This document shows, in pieces, positions 34,122 through 46,113 of a DNA stretch of 64,000 bases; positions within the stretch are counted from its first letter, which is position 1; each line of letters begins with the position of its first letter. The stretch is from Pictodentalium vernedei (Eukaryota > Mollusca > Scaphopoda > Dentaliida > Dentaliidae), in contig CM062288.1 of NCBI GenBank assembly GCA_031216915.1, forward strand, positions 182,926,596-182,990,595, written 5' to 3'. A model generated the notes under the pieces. The model had not been told where the DNA came from. It made no database searches and saw nothing but the letters and a program-made list of their open reading frames with translations. The position numbers were made by a program, and so were the translations under genes.

Positions 34122-34378
34122 TTAACCCTTTATCCAACGAAACTGCCAAAACCGGCCAGCGCTATTCACAAAAATCACCATCCAATTTTCATAATTTTTT
34201 TCTTATTTTGTCCCAAAAACATAAATTATGACCCCCTAATTGGAACGAGCTCAACGAGCCCGTTCCAATGAGGGGTCATAAGCTATGTTTTTGACGCAAA
34301 AAAAAAATGAAAAGAATTAGTTATTCAAGAATTTTATTTGCAAGTGTCGTCTGCCTTTCGTGTTAGGTAAAGGGTTAA
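34122..34378 (+). mobile_element. TTAA MITE, palindromic family 1
   Basis: TTAACCCTTTATCCAACG to GTTAGGTAAAGGGTTAA, about 257 bp, with the family blocks and the central palindrome. Moderately diverged. Confidence 0.87.
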
Positions 34379-34407
34379 CATGCAATCGTAAGTCTGCAGG
34401 TCAAAGA

Positions 34408-34590
34408 TATTAACCATCTGTACTCTGATGTAAAATGGCAAAGTTTTAAGCAGCAAATATTTCCCATAATGCTGTTTGATATTTAACAGTGAGCTCTGTC
34501 AGAAAAAAATGGTTAAATTCGGAGGTAAAAAACACACGCAGGGTGATTGTATAAAATTCTGTGGCATTACAAGGTTGTTAGGGGTTAATT
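34408..34590. mobile_element. TTAA MITE, family 3, diverged
   Basis: TTAACCATCTGTACTCTGAT to GTTGTTAGGGGTTAAT. TTTCCCATAATGC, GTGAGCTCTGTCAG and ATGGTTAAATTC match the element at 17,930. Confidence 0.6.
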
Positions 34591-35219
34591 AGACTGTCAT
34601 AAAGAAATGAGTTTTCATCAGGATTTCGGACGGGGAAAGGAGGTGTTTACCTCCAGATTTCCAAATGCACTCCAGGTAGGAAAAACTCCCCTCCACCACA
34701 GTCGCTAAAAAAAATTCTTCAATAACTAATTTATTTCAGACTGGATGACGAGTACCAGCCCTTCTCCACTTTTAATGTCGAAGAGAAATTCATATTCCTA
34801 ATGAAGAATGAAGTCGCCGGATTATGTAATATCATCTGCAATATAATACAGCTTTTTTCCAAACAGCGAGCGTTGACTCTTATTCTTCAATAATCAATGA
34901 CTGCTCAAAGTATCTAACGGGAATGTTTACAAAAGATATCATCACTCTTATGATTACTCTTTTTATGTGTTATTTTTTCTTATTTTATAATTGTTTGCTA
35001 GTACTTCGACCATAATTTTAATGATAATTTTTTACATTGTACAGTCATTTGACCAGGGGCCAATACTATAAAATTCCGCGCACCTGTAATTGTAGGAAAA
35101 TAACTACAATTTACATTTGCAAATATAACCCAATACTATAAAACAACGATTTACATCGGTCAATTACAGTTGTACCCTGCAGCTGTGACTTTACCGAAAT
35201 ACAGGTGTGCGTTTGAAAT
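34591..35219. other. No gene recognised
   Basis: AT-rich. A short direct repeat CAATACTATAAAA occurs at about 35,060 and 35,132. Confidence 0.4.
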
Positions 35220-38200
35220 ATCAGTACTATAATTAAAAAGTAAACAGTAACTTTCTTCTACAATCATTGTTGCATCTATCCATATCAAAATAATTGCTAC
35301 AACAACCTTGCAATTAGAGGAAATGAGTACAAATGTTTGAAAAAATTCACTGAAAATCAATTTTTTTCTGACAGTACTATTCTTTACATGGCCAAAGCTT
35401 ATGTTGTGTTAAGCCCCAAAGCATAACTTACAGCAGAGGATTAGTTCATTAAGCATCTCTACCTATAACAAAACAAAGAGTTTAGAATTAACCCTTTCCA
35501 AAATGACAGAAAGATGCAACCACAGTTAGCTAATTTTGGCATTTTCGGATGGTACTCTTACCCTCATTTGCTTGAGGTTTAAAGATGAGATTAAAAACTG
35601 AACAGTAACATTCTTCTGCATGCACTGTTGCATCTATGCATACAAAAATAAATGTCACAACAACCTCGCAATTGTGAGAAATTTGCCCTTGAAGTTAGTA
35701 AATCTTGAAGATAAAATGATATATTCATATCATTTGTGGCCAACAGGGGTTAATTTTGAAATATTTGTGTGGTGATTTTAGTGAATCATATGAGTGTCTG
35801 AAAAGAGACATGGACTAATCTTGAATCTTGGTATTTGAATGAACATGCATGTTCAAGTTGAGGGTACTCCAATTCAAGGCCTGACAACTGGGTGAGGGTT
35901 AAAACTTGGAACAAAACATATAACGGCAAAATTGTTCTTGGATAACAGTTAGATAATTGCCAAAAATGAAATGTGGGCAGAAATCGTGCATGGGTTAATG
36001 GCGAAAAGGCAATAATTTGGCTAATTTGACATTAAAATTGAACAGACAGCAGTGTCGCTCATACGCCTACTGCGTCCAGACCAGTGAAGGCAGATATACG
36101 AAATCTTCAGAAGTTGTTCTACTATCCCTGCTCGACAGGACAGTATCTTTGTTGAGTGGCGTGACCGCGTGGGAACAACGTGGATCGCGTGGAAACCGCG
36201 GGGACGATTCGTGCCTACTCTATTCCCAGTGCAATGCCGTTTCCATTCACTATTTACCCATCACCGGTCGAGTTTGGCATTATTTCTGTCTAGTTGATGA
36301 ATTATTTGATGAAATGTTCAGCTTTAAATATTCGCACATTCATATGGGACAGAAAGTTTTAAGTTAAACTGCTTATTTTAGACCGTCCCGGCAGAAACTG
36401 ACAACTCGATCCGGTGGAGAAAAAGCCGTCATCTGGCTAATTTGACATTCAAATTGAACAGATACAGTGTCGCATATACGCCAGTTATGTCCCGACCATG
36501 CAAGGCAGCAACTTGAAATTCTCAGAATGTTTTCTACTGTCTCTGCCCGACAGTTTAGTATCTTTGTCGAGTGCCGAGACCGCGTGGAAATAACGTGGAT
36601 CAAGTGAAACCGAGGGCACGATTCGTCCCTACTTTATTCTCAATTCAACGACTTTTCCATTCATTATTTACCTGTCACCGGCTGAGTTAGGCATTATATC
36701 TGTCTATTTGATGAACTTTTCAACCTTAACTATTTGCGGCTTCATGTAGCACCACCGAAAGGCCACTGCACGATTACCAATATATTCAGGGATTGATTTT
36801 ACGAAAATAACAATTATTCCGACTATACCCACATGGGAACTCCTAAATATGCCAAGGGTTAAACTTTTGATAATAACTTATAAAACAGAAGTTGTCATGC
36901 TATGCTTGCTGCATGCAGGCATAGAAAAAATTCAGCGCTCAATGAATTAGGAATGGAATAAATTATCACTTATACCTACGAAATTCTGAAAAAATGAGAG
37001 TTTTTTTCGACGGCACCAATCTTTATGCACCTGAGACAGGGATTGCGTTAAACTTTACAGTAACCTTATAACAGAAAATATTCTTGGAATTGAACTGTGA
37101 ATCAGATTTTCGAAAACATTTTTGGATATTCTATTCCAAACTGCACGCTTCTCAATATTCAGTGATTTTATGAAAATATCAATTATTCCGACCATACCCA
37201 CATGGGCAGTCTCGAATCTGCCAACGGTTAAACTTTTAATAGTGACATATAAAACAAAAGTTGTCATACTATGACTGCTGCATACTGCCATAGAAATCGT
37301 TCAGCGCTCAATCAATTAGGAATGGAGTAAATCGTCACTTAAACTTACCAAATTCTGAAAAACAAGAGTTTTTGTAGACTGCACCTATCTTTATGCAAAC
37401 AGATCGAGCATAGGGTTAAACTTTACAACCAAACTTACAACAGCAAATGTGCTCGGTAGGCAATTGTAAATACGAACATGTAAGTCATTTTTCGATATTC
37501 CTTTCGAAAATGGAAGAAAAGTGAGCTCCAAATTAGCCAATTTTATGAAGAATTTTAGGACACTCAAATTCAAGGCCCAAAAACTGGGTGAAGGTTAAAA
37601 CTTTTAATAAAATATATAACAGCAAAATTGTTCTTGGATGAAGGCCCAATCCTCTCATGGAAAAGGTTTTGAGACAATATGGCTTCAGTGCTGAGAAAGT
37701 GCATGTAAACGTTGGCGAAAATAACAATTATTCCGACAGTATCCTTATGGGAAGTCTCAAATCTGCCAAGGGTTAAACTTTTAATAATAACATATAGAAC
37801 AAAATTTATTATACTTTGACTGCTGCAAGCAGCTATAGAAAACATTCAGAGCTCAAGCAATTAAAAATGGAGTAAATCGCCACTGAAACTTACCAAATTC
37901 TGAAAAATTGGAGTTTTTTTGACGGTACCTACTTTTGTGCAACCAGAATGGGATAGGGTTAAACTTTACAACCAAACTTACAACAGCAAATATGCTCGGT
38001 AGTCAATTGCAAATACGTACATGAAAAGTGTTTGAAATTAACCCTTTCCAAAATGATAGAAAAAGCAACCAAAGATGGCTAATTTTGGCATTTTCAAACG
38101 GTACTCTTATTCTCGCCCTCATTGTGCTTGAGGGTTAAATCTGAGATTAAGAAATAAACACTAACATTCTTCCACAATCATTGTTGCATCTAGCCATACC

Positions 38201-39205
38201 AAAATAGTTGTTACAACCACCTTGTAATTAGAGAAATTTGCCCTTGAAGTTGGCGAAAATAACAATTATTCCGACAGTACCCTTATGGGAAGTCTCAATT
38301 CTGCCAAGCGTTAAACTTTTATTAATAACATATAGAACAAAATTGTCATACTTTGACTGCTGCAAGCAGCTATAGAAAACATTCAGAGCTCAAGCAATTA
38401 AAAATGGAGTAATTCGCCACCTAAACTTACCAAATTCTGAAAAATTGGAGTTTTTTTAAATGGTACCTACTTGTATGCAACCAGAATGGGATAAGATTAA
38501 ATTTTACAACCAAACTTACAACAGCAAATATGCTCGGTAGTCAATTGTGAATACGTACATGAAAAGTGTTTGAAATTAACCCTTTCCAAAATGATAGAAA
38601 AAGCAACCAAAGTTGGCTAATTTTGACATTTTCAAATGGTACACGTATCCTCGCCCTCATTGTGCTTGAGGGTTAAATCTGAGATTAAAAAGTAAACAGT
38701 AACTTTCGTCCGCAATCATTGTTGCCTCTATCCAAACAAAACTAATTGTTACAACAACCTTAAGAGAAATGTGCCCTTGAAGTTGGTCAATTTTGAAGAA
38801 AAAATCTATATTCATGTCATTTGTGGCCACTGGGGGGTTAATGTTGAAAGATTCGAGTGGTGATTGTGGTGTATCATATTACGCTCTAAATGTGTGAAAA
38901 ATTGAGCCAAACAACTGTAAACAATTTTGAGACATTCGATAAATGGTGAAATTTTGAAGGTTTTGGCAGAATAGTTTGAAAATGCGCGTTTTCACAGATA
39001 TGACGATACCGCATTTCACTTGATTTTATGACTATACATTAGTGTGCCAAATTTGGTTAAAATCGTACAGCTTGTTTTCGAGCAGTTCAACAGACAAAAT
39101 TCAGGGAGGAAAAAAAAAATTTAAAAAAAAAAAAAATAGAGAAGAAAAGTTTTGAAAAAGAAGAATAACAAGAGTCTTTCCCAAACTGGGTTTGGGAAAG
39201 CCTAA
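35220..39205 (+). mobile_element. Tandem-repeat element 3, hairpin-CTAA end
   Basis: Repeats of about 535-540 bp, clearest from 37,560 on: GGGTTAAACTTTTAATAA near 37,773 and 38,308, TTAACCCTTTCCAAAATGAT near 38,039 and 38,577. Older copies lie to the left (35,224; 35,488; 36,855; 37,226). The right end has A-rich sequence, then AAGAGTCTTTCCCAAA-CTGGG-TTTGGGAAAGCCTAA ending at 39,205 (positions 39,170-39,205). Same plan as elements 1 and 2. Left limit uncertain; no coding gene. Confidence 0.6.
36000..36735 (+). repeat. About 410-bp direct duplication inside element 3
   Basis: 36,014-36,345 and 36,425-36,720 share GGCTAATTTGACATT, CAGTGTCGC, GACCGCGTGG and CATTCACTATTTACC-type blocks in order. 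Its GC content is higher than the surrounding repeats, so it looks like a separate sequence captured by the element and then duplicated. The 116-codon frame at 36,017 is not conserved in the second copy. Confidence 0.65.
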
Positions 39206-39472
39206 AAATACAAATGTCAAGTGCTTGTAAACTCTGGCCCAAATATAGGTGGAAATTGGTATAGGAATTTTGATTATACAGGTATGTGCATAATTTTACA
39301 TCGAGGTAACAGGTTTCAGTTCGATTACGTACATGCGGGCTTTAACTGGTCGAGTGCTAGAAGCCCATATTTGGGCTTTATTCTGAAGTGTCGGTACCAC
39401 AACTTGAAGGCTTCATATTCAGTGGTTGTTCTACATATCACCTTTGAAGTGAAACTGTTCAGTCTGTTTGGA

Positions 39473-39538
39473 TTTGCCTTGTTACAATTTATGGGAGAGT
39501 GCCTACTAGCACTCTCCCATAAATTGTAACAAGGCAAA
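39473..39538. repeat. Palindrome, GCCTTGTTACAATTTATGGG arms (second copy)
   Basis: Perfect 30-base arms (39,473-39,502 and 39,509-39,538) with loop CTACTA. Same hairpin as 17,165-17,229. Confidence 0.85.
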
Positions 39539-39589
39539 GTTATGTGAACAAATTTTGACGACTGTAAATAATTCAGCACTCTACCAGTT

Positions 39590-40851
39590 AACTATGGCGT
39601 ACTCATCGGACAAGGAGCTTGAACTAGCCTTATATGGTGAACACATCCAGCGCCTAGAAAGAATTTCTGCGATTGCCGATTTGAAGTCCATTCGTGCGAG
39701 AATACAGATAACGTTATCCTTTTCTCGAGAGCGCAGTGGACTTTCTCGAACTGAGAAATGCGGAAGATCTCGAGCATCCAACTAAGAGAAATCGCCCATT
39801 GACACCGAAACAGCAGATTCTTGTGTTCCTCCATTTCATTGGAACGAACAGATTTTGCCATTTTACTCTTACGCTGCCGAAAAGCGACCATTGCCACCTA
39901 TTTTATGATGATTATCTGTACGTTCAGGTATGCGCAGATCAAACCTACCATCTAATTAATTGTTGGAGAGCCCTTTCCAACAATTGATCAGATGATAGAG
40001 TTTACAGGCACTTGAATCTTATTAACCCTTTACCCAACGTAACGGCCAAAACCGGCCAGCGCTATTCTCAAAAATCGCCAATTAATTTTCAAAATATTTT
40101 CATTTTTTGTCTCAAAAACATAGGTTATGACCCCTCGTTGGAACGAGCTCGTCGAGCTCGTTCCAACGAGGGGTCATAACCTATGTTTTTGAGACAAAAA
40201 ATGAAAAAAATTAGTTATTCAAGAATTTTTTTTGCAAGTGTCGTCTGCTTTTCATGTTAGGTAAAGGGTTAAACGTCCTCGCATACATGTGTACACAGAG
40301 GTGCTGCATATATGGCTAAAGTGGGCATGGCAATAAAAGTGTTGTTAATAAAAGACTGCCACGGGATCGTCGTGACATTGTGAAATGTGTGGTTCATAGG
40401 GTGATTCCGCTGATCGTTGAACTGGCTCCGGAAATCATCAGATGGCCTGGAAATAGTGTCGGAATTGCTGCGCGATTCTTTGAGAAGAGTCACCTGCCCA
40501 ATGTTTGTGCAGCTGTCGATGGGTCGCATATCATGGTTATACTCCCCAGCAGTTGATGAGGCCAGTTACATGAACCGACATCATGTGTATAGTGTGAATG
40601 TTGCCATGGTTTGTCGTCCAAACCTCCAGATATATTTCTGCTTAACAAAGGATGTAGGCCGATGGCTTGACGCTCAACTTACACGGAGTACTTTCGTTCT
40701 ACACAACTTGTGCATCCAGCATGGCGGCGATGGAACATATTTCGAGGAAGCTGATGACCCCGCATCTATTGCTCCGGTGAGAAATGTTGTCCCTGGCGGT
40801 TTTCAGCCGAACGAAAGAAGGCGCCGACAACTCATCAGATTCCTTGAATGA
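39590..40851 (+). pseudogene. PIF/Harbinger transposase (HARBI1-like), interrupted and deleted
   Basis: Cut-and-paste transposase remnant. The N-terminal part reads EDLEHPTKRNRPLTPKQQIL then VFLHFIGTNRF (about 39,750-39,860), the usual start of HARBI1-like proteins. A family 1 MITE (40,022-40,272) splits the gene. Downstream, about 40,455-40,640 has LPNVCAAVDGSHIMV with the first catalytic Asp at 40,518, then EASYMNRHHVYSVNVAMVC, matching the DG(T/S)HI and NRK-S-N-Q motifs. It then jumps to STFVLHNLCIQHGG near the C-terminus, so most of the catalytic core after the first Asp is deleted. Frame changes are also present. Confidence 0.82.
40022..40272 (+). mobile_element. TTAA MITE, palindromic family 1, inside Harbinger remnant
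   Basis: TTAACCCTTTACCCAACG to GTTAGGTAAAGGGTTAA, 251 bp, the best preserved copy in the window. The central palindrome is nearly perfect. It sits inside the Harbinger transposase remnant and is therefore younger than that transposon. Confidence 0.92.
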
Positions 40852-41327
40852 GACGATATATTTAGTTTTGAGAGCTTTATTTATCGGTTTCCACAAAACT
40901 CTCTTATTGTGATACCAGTTATGATGGACACTTTAATTTCGCTTCGTCAGGTAATGTTTATATAGTTACATGTATATCAAATGGTTATCTGTGTCATTTT
41001 AAGTACGTCATTTATTAAAACAGGCATATATTAATGACAAACTTGTATTTCTGCAACAAAATGTACAGGTGCATACATAACAAATACTCTTCTCTCCATA
41101 TCCCCCTTTTCCCAATTCTAACGTGTTTTACTTTAACGGGCCTAGTTTGAACAAACATACAACTGTGCATATACCATTGATCCCTTTGTATACATATAAT
41201 ACGAAAATGTTGTACGCGGAAATGACCTAGTATAAGCTTTAGAGCGTCCTGTCGGATCTACATTTTGTTTATTGTTTTTGTATACTCGATCGAAGATATT
41301 GAATAAATATTGATTAAACTAAATGTT
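40852..41327. other. Spacer between the two Harbinger genes
   Basis: AT-rich intergenic region between convergent reading frames; no motifs recognised. Confidence 0.45.
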
Positions 41328-42134
41328 TATTTGTTCTGATGATTTCGCCTCAACTTCCGGATGCAGAGTCTCCGCTCAATGGCTTCTAACTTTTGACAAC
41401 GGATCTCGAGCTGCATCTTTTGTTTTTTCGTGTCAACGAAGTCGTCCTGTAGAAGCTTGAAAATTCTTCTCTTTGGCTGAACCTTTTTAGCCGCCTTAGA
41501 TGCAGCGCTTGACGTCCGTCCTAGGGACGACTTTCACGCGGACTTCGATGTCATGATTTCCGACCTCGTCTTTAACATCAGAAGGGGGTTCTTGTGACGC
41601 TGGGACGGTTTGATTCGGCTATGTCGTCGCCTGCTCCAATGTTGATGGGCTCTCTTCGAGTCCAAATGTTATTGGAATATCTATAACATCGAGAGGAACA
41701 ACGGCCGAATATTCCCTATCAGCATTGGCAGTTACAAGCTCGTCGATATCGGTAATCCTTGACCCCCCTCCCCTCCGCTTTGCAGGTTTTTAACGACTTT
41801 TGATATTTTGCAATGGTGCTTCTTTTCAGATTTGCCCATACTGTATCTCGCAGAGTTTTCATGTCTTTAACTGTAGCGCCTTCGGCTCTAACATTTCCCA
41901 GCACTTCATTCCAAGACTCTCTTTATCCTCCTTCTTCTTTGGGAGGGTCGGGCCAAACATCCCAAAAAGGACAGCTTTGCGTTGATTTATATCTCTGAGA
42001 AATATGATCATTGCTGTCGGTTTAGCGGCATCGTGGCGGTTAAAGAGGTAACTGACTTGTTGATCAGTATTCTTCACACACGAATAGCATGCAATCATTA
42101 GATAAAACGACGAAGTGAAACACGGACCATTCAA
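41328..42134 (-). pseudogene. Harbinger accessory Myb/SANT-like DNA-binding protein, broken
   Basis: On the - strand: AVLFGMFGPTLPKKKEDKES, then VRAEGATVKDMKTLRDTVW and ANLKRSTIAKYQKSLKT follow the Myb/SANT-like (MADF-type) pattern used by PIF/Harbinger second proteins. A basic, Leu- and Glu-rich end (about 41,330-41,490) suggests the usual C-terminal coiled coil. In this superfamily the partner recruits the transposase to the nucleus and to DNA ends. It faces the transposase tail to tail. Frame changes near 41,900 and in the C-terminal half mean it is not functional. Confidence 0.68.
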
Positions 42135-42970
42135 AAATATCTACCCACCAAGCACAAACACCCATTCCGATGATCAGTTATACACGCCCCAGAGAGAACA
42201 CACACGGCTACATGTACAGTTATAGGCACTTGTCGCTACATGACCCCGATTCTCAATCCGGACAATACTATATACAATTGTAATTGTAAACGCGAGTAGT
42301 AGAGATGCACGAATCGATGGGGATTGATCCGAGGTGGTTCGGAGGTGGTTCAACCACCTGCGGGTAGGGGAGTCAAAGGAGGTCATGGGGAGGAGCGAAG
42401 GATGTAAGGATGCAGGCATATTTTTAAAAAAATATTTTTTTTTCAAATAATTTTAATTGATATGACGTAATCCCCCTAACAATTGAAAGGAGTCAGCAGA
42501 TAAGTTGACTTGCTATGACGTAGTCCCTCAACAATCAAATGACGTATGTTCATTTAAATGACATTCTAAAGCATTTAAATGGCGTAACAAGCTAGTTTTC
42601 AATAAATTTCGTTAAAGAATCTATCAAATGGATAATTAATTTTGAACTATTTAAATTTATTAACAATTACGTATAAAAACTTCTAACATGTTTTCTTGAA
42701 AAAACAAAGTGGCGCCGCAGTTTGTGAGAAATACATGTATATGGAATGACTCGATAAAGCAACATTGGACAGTGTCACAGCGCGTAACTGGAGGACATAT
42801 TGTGTTTTTCAACAATGGATCATCTATCCACCTTTGTTTTGATACATTTAAACATCAGTGAAATTTAAATGGCGGAGGCATGTTTTTTGCAATACAACTT
42901 ATTCATTACGATCTGCCGCTTATCAAAGAACCCTCAGGCTAAACTGTTGTTGCAAACAATATCAATTGTG
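42135..42970. other. No gene recognised; probably right flank of Harbinger element
   Basis: AT-rich; a GGTGGTTCGGAGGTGGTTCA mini-repeat at about 42,333. Harbinger terminal repeats were not located. Confidence 0.4.
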
Positions 42971-45900
42971 TTAAGGGGACGTCCAACCTAACTTTGGTCA
43001 AATTTCATGTATTTTCTTTCAAGTTTAAAAAAGGCCCAAAATGAATAACCCCAATAAATTATATACCAAAATGCTTGGAATGAAACATAGAACATGTGGG
43101 AACTGAAATTTGCCACGGAACTGCTGCCATGTGCAAATAGCACCACCTGAAAGTCTGCTATGGCATAAGTAAGAGAACAAAATTTTAACAATAAAATACC
43201 TCAAAATAAAATAACAGCTGTATTCTATAAACATTTAAGTACATACTCGAAGAAATCTTTTCCTAATTCATGAAAGTAATGAAGATTGAGACCAAATGTT
43301 ATAAGTGGAGTGCTCACTGATTGAAGGCAGACATTTTCTTTTGTTTATGTTTTGATTTGGGGAGTTCAACAAAGGTCAACTGGAAGGAGTCCAGCAGAAG
43401 AAGTAAGGAAGGACAAAAGAGTGTCTCCCAATATCAAGATGTATGTTACTGTAATGGTTTGGAAAGAAAATATGATATTCTCCTATGTAGAATGCACTGC
43501 AAAGTCATACATTGTAGTTGAATAAATATATTTACAAACCTCTTGCACTGTAACCCCTTTTATCCCATGCATCAATTTGATAGTGATTAAATTGTTAAAT
43601 TTGTCTGGTTTATCAATAAGTATATTAGCTTTGTTTAACCCTTGGACACCAATACACTCATGATATATGTTGGAGAAGAAATAAGGGTAACTGTAACCTG
43701 TCACTGCAATAAACCATCTAAAGTACTTAAAAGTACATTGTTATTCAAAACACATCAAATCAACCTTACATAACCATTATTGCATGTACTTTCCCCAAGG
43801 AGGCTTATTGACATATTGAGATCAGAAGGGCACATCCAGAGGGTCTCACATATTTTTTTCAAGAACGCAGTACACAAAGCAATCCCCAAAAGGTGACAAG
43901 TGAGCTCCATTTGACACAAAAAATTTCCCGGAGGGGGGGGGGGGATCTCTTCCTTGTATGACGCTACCTCCGGCACTCAAGGCATATGCTTTTTTCTCAA
44001 AGTTTAACTCTTTTTTCTTTTTGAAGATCCTGGCCACACATGTTCCAAATACTATCAGACAGGTAAACCTCCAAATAAGTGTATCTGCAAAAATCATGTT
44101 ACATTGCAAAACATTCTTTTTAGAGTTTTAGTTCTGGACCTTTCATGCTTCTTACTTCCAACTATAACACTTAATTTATCGATTAATGGGTGAATAGAAA
44201 AGTCATGCCATAATCAACATTTTGAGTTCCATAAGCCTTGAAAACAGCTCCGATAAAAGTGTCAAACATCAGATTGGTGGCTTTATACAGAATATTCATT
44301 AGGTTGTTGCTTGATAAGTAATAGGAACAAAATCTTCACAAGAAAATTCTGTAGGAATACAATTGAGGGTATTAGCAGGCACTTTGCAACAAATTGTAAC
44401 AAATCAACTAGTTATAAACAAAATTTTCTAACTCAAAAGAGTGAAAAAGTACCACAACTCTGAAAAAATGTGGGAAGAAACACATGCTACAGCAGCTACA
44501 CAGGCAATGTTTCCCCATGATGCTCGATCACAAAACCAAATATCCTTCAAATTGGAGTAGCAATGGTTGAAATACAAGGGGGAATGTTGGTACATGTAAT
44601 GATGAATGGGTAAGACTAAGATTAAGAGGACAGCGGTCACCACTGCACGGCCCTAGATGCACCTTTGATTTTACAACTTCCAGGTCTGGGGCATAATAAT
44701 CGCAACACACCCACCTTATCAGTTCATAATTTCAGTAAAATAAAAGAAATTATCAATATGAATTAAATAATAGATGATGGAAAATATTTGGCTTCCTTCG
44801 CCTTCTCGTACTATTTAATTACCACAAACAATATCAGTTTGATGCCGACAAACGAAACTGAACGCATGTGGTTTGGTTAAAAAGTAACTCGGCATGAATA
44901 ATGAAGAAATTGCGAATATTTCATGTATTTCATTTATTTAAAAGCCAATTGCAGCTAATATTGACCGTGCATTCGATAATTCGTTTCGGTTTTGACCACA
45001 CGGCCACGCTGACACTCCGTGACAGCGGTTATGTTTATTGTGATTTGCAAATTGGGGGATGGTTTCCGGTGAAGGAGATTTGTTACATTTGTCAGTGTAA
45101 AACGATCATAAAAGACACTGATCGACGCTTGTATTACTATGGATGGTTGCAAGAAAAAACTAAATTCTCAGCATCGTCCAAGCGCACCTTATTTAAAAGC
45201 ACGAATGCATCATTTTCAACCCATCTTCAATCGGTCCTTTGCAGACATCAAACATACCCGCCTTCAAATTCCATGGTTACTAGGAAGTAAATAACTTCGC
45301 AGTGACAGGGGGAAATTAACACGCTCAATATAGTTCCAGGTCACTTGGAATATACTTCGTGAAAAAGTGATTTCTGAAGCATTCTGCTTACTTTGTTATG
45401 AATATTGCCTTATTTTATGTGCATCGTCCCGATTTTATACACTCGGTTATTTTTTTTACAAGTGGTTCATGTTGTCTTCCTAGTGTGCAATAATTCAGAT
45501 TTTTTGTCAACAAAAAAGTTCAGACGGCCTGTAAACACGAGAGGGAATTTCGAACCATATTTTGCAGTTATGACATTAACAGCTCAAGTACTTGCTGTCA
45601 CCTGTTTGCAAATCCGCTCATACATTGTCTCGAACAAATAAAGGGCGTGATCACGTCCTTGCATTCTTACAATTGCCCAAATTGAGTATTTCTGCAAGAA
45701 CCACATCGTAATCACATGACCGGAAAAACATCATTGAAACATGGCCACATCCGGAACATCAAAAATTTGTGTTGATGTTATTACATTCAAACGTCAAAAC
45801 CCACCAGAGTGTGTGTCAAAAAAATGCTTTCTCCGAGTCTGTAGTATGTTATCATTATATTGAGGACAAGGCTTTCGAATTACCGATTATTTTATGGTTT

Positions 45901-46113
45901 TACCGGTTCGTTACTTATGCCATTTGCAAATTAATCTTCTTCAAAATCATAAAATTCACATTTTTTCCTGAAAAAAATTATATATACCTTTTCTATGCAC
46001 TTTACTCATTATTTTGATATATAATTTGCCTTTCCTTACTTCTCTTATCTGTTTCTGAGGCATTGGGAAAAATGTCCAAAAATTGACCAAAGTTAGGTTG
46101 GACGACCCCTTAA
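42971..46113 (+). mobile_element. TTAA-flanked element with 30-bp inverted ends, copy A (non-autonomous)
   Basis: Left end TTAAGGGGACGTCCAACC, continuing CTAACTTTGGTCA; right end TGACCAAAGTTAGG, continuing TTGGACGACCCCTTAA. Length 3.14 kb. TTAA target use points to piggyBac-type or another TTAA-specific transposase, but no frame inside resembles a transposase. A frame of 129 codons at 44,901-45,290 (Cys-containing, YICQCKTIIKD) is unrecognised. Related sequence lies inverted at 57,885-60,263 and in part at 55,640-55,930. Confidence 0.75.

Noticed and set aside
36017-36367. 116-codon frame in tandem element 3
   Set aside because: The duplicated segment at 36.4-36.7 kb does not keep the frame.
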